Shown: in pieces, positions 59,219 through 64,000 of the stretch | Position numbering within the stretch: position 1 is the stretch's first letter | Layout: each line of letters starts with the position of its first letter | Source of the DNA: Paraburkholderia sp. NMBU_R16 | GTDB lineage: Bacteria; Pseudomonadota; Gammaproteobacteria; Burkholderiales; Burkholderiaceae | DNA length: 64,000 nucleotides | Assembly: GCF_013282575.1 (NCBI RefSeq) | Contig: NZ_JAAAYE010000001.1 | Location: forward strand, 144,795 to 208,794 | Direction of reading: 5' to 3' | Translations under genes and position numbers: made by a program | Notes under the pieces: generated by a model | Seen by the model: only the letters and a program-made list of their open reading frames with translations | The model's database searches: none | What the model was told of the DNA's origin: nothing

Positions 59219-59232
59219 TTACCTAGATCAAA
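59219..59232. promoter_or_regulatory. ANR/FNR-like site upstream of norB
   Basis: TTTAC-CTAG-ATCAA matches the right half of the FNR/ANR consensus (TTGAT-N4-ATCAA) fully and the left half in three of five bases. It would fit oxygen-limited activation. Confidence 0.45.
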
Positions 59233-59255
59233 AGGCGACTCTATGATGCCCGTTA

Positions 59256-59278
59256 ACATGTATTTCAAATATATGTTT
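59256..59278. promoter_or_regulatory. NsrR-like operator upstream of norB
   Basis: AACATGTATTTCAAATATATGTT is a near-perfect 23-base palindrome that matches the known NsrR pattern AAnATGyATTTnAAATrCATnTT closely. NsrR represses NO-detoxification genes and is released by NO. Confidence 0.75.
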
Positions 59279-59346
59279 TAGCCACTGCAGACGGATCGAC
59301 CCGCGGGCAATGGCATCCCTGCACTTCACCCTCCAGGAGAGAGGAT

Positions 59347-61635
59347 ATGCAATCGACACGACGCTTATGGAGATGGTTGGGCCTGGTCTGCCTGCTATCG
59401 TTCGCCGCTTTGCTTTGGCTCGGAAAAGAGATCTACCTGGCCGCTCCGCCGATTCCGAGCGCGGTTGTCGATCAGAGCGGTCAAGTGCTGTTCACCGGCG
59501 ATCAAATCAAGCGCGGCCAGCAAGTATGGCTCGCGGCCGGAGGACAGCAACTCGGCACCGTTTGGGGCCACGGCAGCTACGTCGCGCCCGACTGGTCGGC
59601 CGACTGGCTCCATCGCGAAGCGCTGCAGTTGCGCGAGAACTGGGCCAAGCTGCAGTTCGGGCAACCGTATGCCGCGCTGACGGACGATCGGCAGGGCACG
59701 CTCGACGCACGCCTGAAGCGCGAAATGCGCGCGAATCGCTTTGACGCTTCGACAGGCCGCCTCACGCTGAGCAATGAGCGCGCGAGCGCAGTGCGCGATG
59801 TCGCGGCGCACTACGAAGCGTTGTTCGGCGACGATCGGTCGCTCGACGCGCTACGCGATCAATACGCGATGAATGCCGGTTCCGTCAGAGGTGCCGACGA
59901 TCGGGCGGCGCTTGCCTCGTTCTTCTTCTGGTCCGCCTGGTCGGCCACCACCGATCGCCCTGGACAAACGGGTATCACCTATACGAACAATTGGCCACAC
60001 GAGCCGCTCGTCGACAACAACCCGACCGTTGCCAACGGCATGTGGTCGATCGCCAGCGTGATCCTGCTGCTCGCGGGCATCGCCGGCATGATCTGGTACC
60101 ACTCGGCACATAACGAAGGCGAAGCGTCCTTGGCGGCCCCCGCCAAGGATCCGCTCTTCAATGTCAAACCCACGCCGTCGATGAAGGCCACGAAGAAATA
60201 CTTCTATGTCGTCATCGGCTTGCTGTTGACGCAAGTCGGCATGGGTGCGATCACCGCTCACTATGCGGTGGAAGGCCACAGTTTCTTCGGGCTGCCGCTT
60301 GCAGATGTATTGCCATGGATCGCGAGCCGCACGATCCATACACAGTTCGGCGTGCTTTGGATCGCCACCGCCTGGCTTGCAACGGGCTTATACATCTCTC
60401 CGCTGCTCTCGGGGCACGAACCGAAGCTGCAAAAGCTCGGCGTCGACGTGTTGTTCTACGCGCTGCTCGCGATCGTAGTGGGATCGACCGTCTGCGGCTG
60501 GCTTGGCACGCTACAGCATCGCGGCACCGATTACAGTTTCTGGATCGGCAATCAGGGGCTCGCCTACACGAGCATGGGCCGCGTCTGGCAGATCCTGCTG
60601 TTCGTCGGCCTGCTGTTCTGGCTCGTGCTGATGGGACGTGCATTGATGCCCGCGCTGAAGAACCGCGAAACGAACGGGCGTGGACTGATCGGCATGGTGT
60701 TCCTGTCGGCGGCCTGCATCGGCGCCTTCTATTCGACTTCGCTCGCCTGGGGCCAACACACGCATTACTCGATGATCGAGTACTGGAGATGGTGGCTCGT
60801 GCACCTGTGGGTCGAAGGCTTCTTCGAAGTGTTCGCAACGGCCGTGATCGCGCTGATCTTCTCCAGACTGGGCCTCATCCGCATCGAAACGGCCAATCGC
60901 GCCATCGTGCTCGAGACGATCGTGTTCCTGTTTGGCGGCATTTTGGGTACCTTGCACCACCTGTACTTCACCGGCGCATCGACGGCCGTCATCGCGGTGG
61001 GCTCGGTGTTCTCCGCCTTCGAAGTCGTACCGCTCGCGCTCATCGGCCTCGAAGGCTGGCAAACCTATCGCAAGACGCAGGCCGCACCGTGGGTTCAAAC
61101 GTACAAGTGGGCGATCCTGTGCTTCGTCGCCGTGGGCGTGTGGAATACCGTCGGCGCCGGGCTGCTCGGATTCTCGATCAACCCGCCGATTTCGCTCTAC
61201 TACGTACAGGGGCTCAACATGACGCCCGCGCACGGCCATGCTGCCCTGTTCGGCGTCTACGGCATGCTGGGCATCGGGCTCATGCTGTTTTGCCTGCGCG
61301 GCCTGTCGGCGCGCGAAGCGTGGGACGACACGCTGCTCAAGCCGGCATTCTGGATGCTCAATATTGGCCTGTTCATGATGGTGTTCCTCTCCATCCTGCC
61401 CTCGGGCATCTACGAAGCGTGGGCCAGCGTCAGCAAGGGTCTCTGGTATGCGCGCTCGCCCGAGATCGTGCACGCACCGATCATGCAGGCGCTCGTGTGG
61501 ATCCGCGTCCCGGGCGACATCGTCTTCGCTGCCGGCGTGCTCTATCTAGGCTGGTTCGCGCTGCGTCTGCTGCGCCGCGTGCAGCCCGCACGTCCGGCCG
61601 AGGCAGCCGTCGAACGCGCGGCCCATCGGGTCTGA
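59347..61635 (+). CDS. norB: Quinol-dependent nitric oxide reductase (qNOR)
   Basis: A 762-aa single-subunit NO reductase that reduces NO to N2O with electrons from quinol. The fused N-terminal cytochrome-c-like extension (YVAPDWSADWLHREAL) is followed by the 12-helix heme-copper-type core with the heme and Fe-B histidines (SRTIHTQFGVLW, HLWVEGFFEVFAT, GTLHHLYFTGAS, MTPAHGHAALFGVYG). No norC lies nearby, as expected for qNOR. It is preceded by an NsrR-like operator and followed by three coupled genes. Probably NO detoxification. Confidence 0.97.
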   Translation: MQSTRRLWRWLGLVCLLSFAALLWLGKEIYLAAPPIPSAVVDQSGQVLFTGDQIKRGQQVWLAAGGQQLGTVWGHGSYVAPDWSADWLHREALQLRENWAKLQFGQPYAALTDDRQGTLDARLKREMRANRFDASTGRLTLSNERASAVRDVAAHYEALFGDDRSLDALRDQYAMNAGSVRGADDRAALASFFFWSAWSATTDRPGQTGITYTNNWPHEPLVDNNPTVANGMWSIASVILLLAGIAGMIWYHSAHNEGEASLAAPAKDPLFNVKPTPSMKATKKYFYVVIGLLLTQVGMGAITAHYAVEGHSFFGLPLADVLPWIASRTIHTQFGVLWIATAWLATGLYISPLLSGHEPKLQKLGVDVLFYALLAIVVGSTVCGWLGTLQHRGTDYSFWIGNQGLAYTSMGRVWQILLFVGLLFWLVLMGRALMPALKNRETNGRGLIGMVFLSAACIGAFYSTSLAWGQHTHYSMIEYWRWWLVHLWVEGFFEVFATAVIALIFSRLGLIRIETANRAIVLETIVFLFGGILGTLHHLYFTGASTAVIAVGSVFSAFEVVPLALIGLEGWQTYRKTQAAPWVQTYKWAILCFVAVGVWNTVGAGLLGFSINPPISLYYVQGLNMTPAHGHAALFGVYGMLGIGLMLFCLRGLSAREAWDDTLLKPAFWMLNIGLFMMVFLSILPSGIYEAWASVSKGLWYARSPEIVHAPIMQALVWIRVPGDIVFAAGVLYLGWFALRLLRRVQPARPAEAAVERAAHRV

Positions 61636-61732
61636 GATGACGCGAGCACTCGCCTGACGTCCTGACGGCCGGATGCTCGCGTCCGGCCGCCCAACCGTCC
61701 CACGTTCACTGAATGCCCGCGGAGAACCACTA

Positions 61733-62071
61733 ATGGAGCCCTTACCCATCCCTACCAGCGCCGCGTCGGCGCGCGAGCACATTCGCGAGGCGCTGCAGCA
61801 CGTGATCGATCCGGAGATTGGCGTGAACATCGTCGATCTCGGGCTCGTTTACGACATCGAGCAGCGTACTGAAGGCTGGCGCATCGCGCTCACCATGACT
61901 TCGCCCGCCTGCCCGATGGGGCAATCGATTCTCGACGACGTGCGTGCGGTCATCGACGCCGCGTTGCAGGTAGGCACGATCGTCGACATCGATCTCGTCT
62001 GGGAGCCGCCGTGGCAGCCCGAGATGATGAGCGACGCCGCGCGCGATACGCTCGGTTGGAGCGACGATTGA
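61733..62071 (+). CDS. DUF59/MIP18-family iron-sulfur assembly-type protein
   Basis: A 112-aa protein with the DUF59 core: VIDPEIGVNIVDLGLVYDI, then LTMTSPACPMGQSILDDV with the conserved cysteine. The family (PaaD/SufT-like) helps insert iron-sulfur clusters. In the nor operon it may help repair NO-damaged clusters. Its stop overlaps the start of the next gene (TTGA). Confidence 0.9.
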   Translation: MEPLPIPTSAASAREHIREALQHVIDPEIGVNIVDLGLVYDIEQRTEGWRIALTMTSPACPMGQSILDDVRAVIDAALQVGTIVDIDLVWEPPWQPEMMSDAARDTLGWSDD

Positions 62072-63204
62072 AGCGTACGTCGCCTGCCGCTACAGCCGAG
62101 ACCGGCGCCCGCACATCGTGGAGACGCGCGGCGCAAACCGGCATGCGGCTCGCGTTCGCCGGCTCCATCGCTGTCGCGTTCATATGCGGCATTGCAGCCG
62201 GTCTCGCCCGCTTCGGCATCGCGCTGCCTCGCCATGCGCTGTCGAGCGCTGCTTGGCACGGTGTGCTGGTCCTGCCCGTCTTCTTCGGCGCAGTCGTCAG
62301 TCTCGAGCGCGCAGTCGCGCTCCGGGCAGGCCCGCACCTCTTTGCCCCCGCGTGCGCAGCCGCCGCGGGCCTCGTCCTGTTGGCCGGCGCGCCGCCCGCC
62401 TGGACACAGGTGCTTCTGATCGTCGCGGCCACGGCCGCGCTGGCGAGCATGATCGGGTTGCTTCGACGGCAGAGGGCATTGCATCTTTTCGTGCTCGCGC
62501 TCGGCGTGTCGAGCTGGTGGGCAGGCAATGTCGTTTGGCTTGCGACTCAGGCGCCGTTGCAGGCCGTGCCGAATTGGTTGGCGTTTCTCGTGTTGACGAT
62601 CGCGGCCGAAAGACTCGAGCTCACGCGCATGCGGCGAACCCCACCGCGCGCGCGGGTCACGTTCGTCGCCATCGCCGTCGCCGTCTTCCTCTCGGCCAGT
62701 GCCTCGCCGTATGCGCCGGAGCCGGCATTGCGCGCATTCTCCGCAGCGCTGGTCGCGCTGGCACTATGGCTGACCCGCCATGACATTGCGCGCGTTACCG
62801 TGCGTCAACACGGACTCACGCGTTTTATCGCCGTCTGTCTGTTGTCGGGCTATGCCTGGCTCGCATTGAGCGGGGTGCTCGGCTTGTTCGGTTCATGGGA
62901 CGCCGGACATCCGTGGCACGACGCGGCGCTGCATGCGCTCACGCTCGGCTTCGTCATGTCGATGGCGATCGGGCACGCACCGATCGTCCTGCCGGCGCTC
63001 GCACGGCTGCGCGTGCGTTACCGCCCTCTCTTCTATCTGCCGCTCGCTGCGTTGCATGCGGCGCTCGCCCTGCGCATCGGCGGTGCGCTCGCGCAGGCAT
63101 TTTTGCTACACCGCGCCGGCGCACTCGGCAACGCCGCGGCGCTGGCACTGTTCATCGTCGTCATGTTCTCGTCGATGTCACTTCCACTCAGGAGCCCACA
63201 ATGA
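62068..63204 (+). CDS. Polytopic membrane protein, possibly NnrS-like
   Basis: A 378-aa hydrophobic protein with about ten to twelve predicted helices. The segment HALTLGFVMSMAIGHAPIVL resembles the histidine-containing repeat of NnrS, a heme-copper membrane protein linked to NO resistance, but the overall match is uncertain. A TTG start overlapping the previous stop is used; ATG at 62137 (MRLAFAGSIAVAF) is an alternative. It ends by overlapping the DUF2249 gene as ATGA. Confidence 0.65.
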   Translation: MKRTSPAATAETGARTSWRRAAQTGMRLAFAGSIAVAFICGIAAGLARFGIALPRHALSSAAWHGVLVLPVFFGAVVSLERAVALRAGPHLFAPACAAAAGLVLLAGAPPAWTQVLLIVAATAALASMIGLLRRQRALHLFVLALGVSSWWAGNVVWLATQAPLQAVPNWLAFLVLTIAAERLELTRMRRTPPRARVTFVAIAVAVFLSASASPYAPEPALRAFSAALVALALWLTRHDIARVTVRQHGLTRFIAVCLLSGYAWLALSGVLGLFGSWDAGHPWHDAALHALTLGFVMSMAIGHAPIVLPALARLRVRYRPLFYLPLAALHAALALRIGGALAQAFLLHRAGALGNAAALALFIVVMFSSMSLPLRSPQ

Positions 63205-63533
63205 CAAATGCCAATCCCAATACGACCTATGCCTTCGATGTGCGCGGCATTGCCAAGCGTTTGCGCCATGCCGCCATTTTCGGGGCGCTCGAAACGCTCG
63301 ATCGGGGGGAGACCATGCGCTTCATCAACGACCATGATCCTCTGCCGCTGCTGAATCAAATCCAACAGCGGTACGGCGATCAGGTCCGCATCGAATACCT
63401 GGAGCGCACGCCGGATCGTGTCGTGATCGACTTCGGCATCCGGCTCAGTGCGAACGAAAGCGCAGCGCCCGCGCAAGCGTCGGCTGCCGGATGCGCGGGC
63501 GGTGGAACCGGCTCGTGCGGTTGCAGCGGCTAA
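63201..63533 (+). CDS. DUF2249 protein
   Basis: A 110-aa protein with the DUF2249 core (YAFDVRGIAKRLRHAAIFGA, FINDHDPLPLLNQIQQRYG). It ends in a cysteine/glycine tail (GCAGGGTGSCGCSG) that could bind metal. DUF2249 genes commonly sit beside NO reductase and denitrification genes. AGGAG precedes the ATG, which overlaps the previous stop. Confidence 0.9.
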   Translation: MTNANPNTTYAFDVRGIAKRLRHAAIFGALETLDRGETMRFINDHDPLPLLNQIQQRYGDQVRIEYLERTPDRVVIDFGIRLSANESAAPAQASAAGCAGGGTGSCGCSG

Positions 63534-63584
63534 TGGCCAAGGGCAATCGGCCGCGCACGCCACGGGCGCGGCCGGCTCATAAAC

Positions 63585-63598
63585 TTAACGCAGGTCAA
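63585..63598. promoter_or_regulatory. ANR/FNR-like site upstream of nrdD
   Basis: TTAAC-GCAG-GTCAA matches the ANR pattern TTGAY-N4-RTCAA in nine of ten positions. It lies about 96 bases before the nrdD start and fits anaerobic activation. Confidence 0.55.
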
Positions 63599-63631
63599 GT
63601 AGACGCAAGAATGTAGGCGAGCGACGTTGAC

Positions 63632-63647
63632 CACGCTATATATGGTG
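63632..63647. promoter_or_regulatory. NrdR box 1 upstream of nrdD
   Basis: CACGCTATATATGGTG, symmetric around 63639.5, matches the NrdR box pattern (ACAC-AT-rich-GTGT). Its centre lies exactly 32 bases from box 2, the usual three-turn spacing of paired NrdR boxes. Confidence 0.75.
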
Positions 63648-63651
63648 CATA

Positions 63652-63685
63652 CGATGAGCACCATCACAACATATTGTGCTCATCG
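63652..63685. repeat. 10-bp inverted repeat spanning NrdR box 2
   Basis: CGATGAGCAC (63652-63661) is the perfect complement of GTGCTCATCG (63676-63685), with 14 bases between. It overlaps the second NrdR box and ends eight bases before the nrdD ATG, so it may form a hairpin at the ribosome site. Confidence 0.8.
63665..63678. promoter_or_regulatory. NrdR box 2 upstream of nrdD
   Basis: CACAACATATTGTG, a near-perfect palindrome centred at 63671.5, 32 bases from box 1. NrdR represses ribonucleotide reductase genes when dATP is high. Confidence 0.75.
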
Positions 63686-63693
63686 AGGCTCAC

Positions 63694-63897
63694 ATGGACC
63701 ACGGACCGGCTTCCGCTTCCCTTCTTCACACCGGCCGCCACGCACACACGGCGCAGGCGCAACGGCATGCCAAGCCGCAAATCGACGTGGCGTCCGCCAT
63801 CGAGGAGTATCTCGAGCGCCGCGATTGGCGCGTCAATGCCAATGCCAACCAAGGCTATTCGCTCGGCGGTCTGATTGCCGCGCGTCAAACAAGATGA
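63694..63897 (+). pseudogene. nrdD: Truncated anaerobic ribonucleotide reductase gene (nrdD 5' fragment)
   Basis: The first residues resemble the N-terminal part of class III ribonucleotide reductase; the block DWRVNANANQGYSLGGLI is diagnostic of NrdD. Family proteins then continue with an Asn-rich, Gly-Lys segment, but here the frame turns into Ala-Ala-Arg-Gln-Thr-Arg and stops at 67 aa instead of about 600-700. No other frame restores the family sequence. The break coincides with direct repeats, suggesting insertion of a mobile element. The promoter (ANR and NrdR sites, GAGG ribosome site) is intact. The rest of the gene may lie beyond the window. Confidence 0.8.
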
Positions 63898-63923
63898 GAG
63901 CAGCGCGTCAATCAGGATGAGAG
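63880..63923. repeat. Two 21-bp direct repeats at the nrdD break
   Basis: GCGCGTCAAACAAGATGAGAG (63880-63900) and a copy with two changes at 63903-63923, i.e. a 23-base period. Closely spaced repeats of this kind are known from transposase-binding ends of IS21-type elements. That assignment is only a resemblance. Confidence 0.75.
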
Positions 63924-63927
63924 TACT

Positions 63928-63978
63928 GGCGTGGCGGCAGCGGTGAAGGGCGTAGCCCGGAACCGCTGCCGCCACGCC
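63928..63978. repeat. 17-bp perfect inverted repeat near window end
   Basis: GGCGTGGCGGCAGCGGT (63928-63944) is the exact complement of the segment at 63962-63978. The 17-base loop contains GGGC-GTA-GCCC, a second small stem. It lies directly after the direct repeats and is probably part of the inserted element. Confidence 0.8.
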
Positions 63979-64000
63979 GCGCCGAGCAGTCCCCCGTCAT

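Larger units (their letters stand above)
58949..59346. other. Intergenic region with nor promoter
   Basis: About 400 bases with no gene. It holds a terminator hairpin, an ANR/FNR-like site and an NsrR-like palindrome, listed separately. Confidence 0.6.

Overview
The window is GC-rich, with dense, tightly coupled operons. RecBCD, quinol-type nitric oxide reductase, a TPP-riboswitch thiC and a type VI secretion system (T6SS) of Burkholderia order all point to a Burkholderiaceae betaproteobacterium (Paraburkholderia/Trinickia/Caballeronia-like). The species cannot be fixed from the sequence alone.

Region 1 (1-27160, all minus strand) is one long T6SS island. In transcription order it starts with a NarL/BvgA-type response regulator, a hybrid histidine kinase and a separate HPt protein. 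Two probable effectors follow: a 1249-aa protein with a duplicated C-terminal domain, and a 382-aa protein that is convincingly an ExoY/edema-factor-like nucleotidyl cyclase. Then come tssA, tssB, tssC, hcp, tssE, tssF, tssG, clpV, a PAAR-like gene, vgrG, a small unknown gene, tssJ, tssK, tssL and tssM, which runs off the window. No immunity-like gene lies beside either toxin candidate. This fits eukaryotic-host targets better than bacterial competition, but it remains an inference.

Region 2 (27161-28540) is a more AT-rich junction. It holds two hairpins, two small phage-like ORFs and a tRNA-Arg(UCU), and looks like a decayed insertion next to a tRNA.

Region 3 (28651-39000) holds uppP; a LacI-regulated ABC importer with a GpdQ-type metallophosphodiesterase (probably uptake and cleavage of a phosphodiester or phosphonate compound) and an MFS exporter; a DUF4397 lipoprotein; and an EamA transporter. 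Region 4 (39223-46908) has the TPP riboswitch and thiC, a second EamA transporter, an EAL-domain protein and arfB, then recD. Region 5 (44770-54088) is the recC-recB-recD operon, with each gene overlapping the next by ATGA. Region 6 (54339-58948) has a FUSC-family membrane protein, a small membrane protein, an NAD(P)-binding oxidoreductase and an Rrf2 regulator that share an operator-like motif, and a DJ-1/PfpI protein.

Region 7 (59200-64000) is a nitric-oxide/anaerobic cluster. A quinol NO reductase gene sits behind an NsrR-like operator and is followed by a DUF59 protein, a membrane protein and a DUF2249 protein. After these comes an nrdD gene with two well-spaced NrdR boxes. Its coding sequence is cut after about 57 codons by foreign-looking repeats, probably the end of a mobile element that continues beyond the window.
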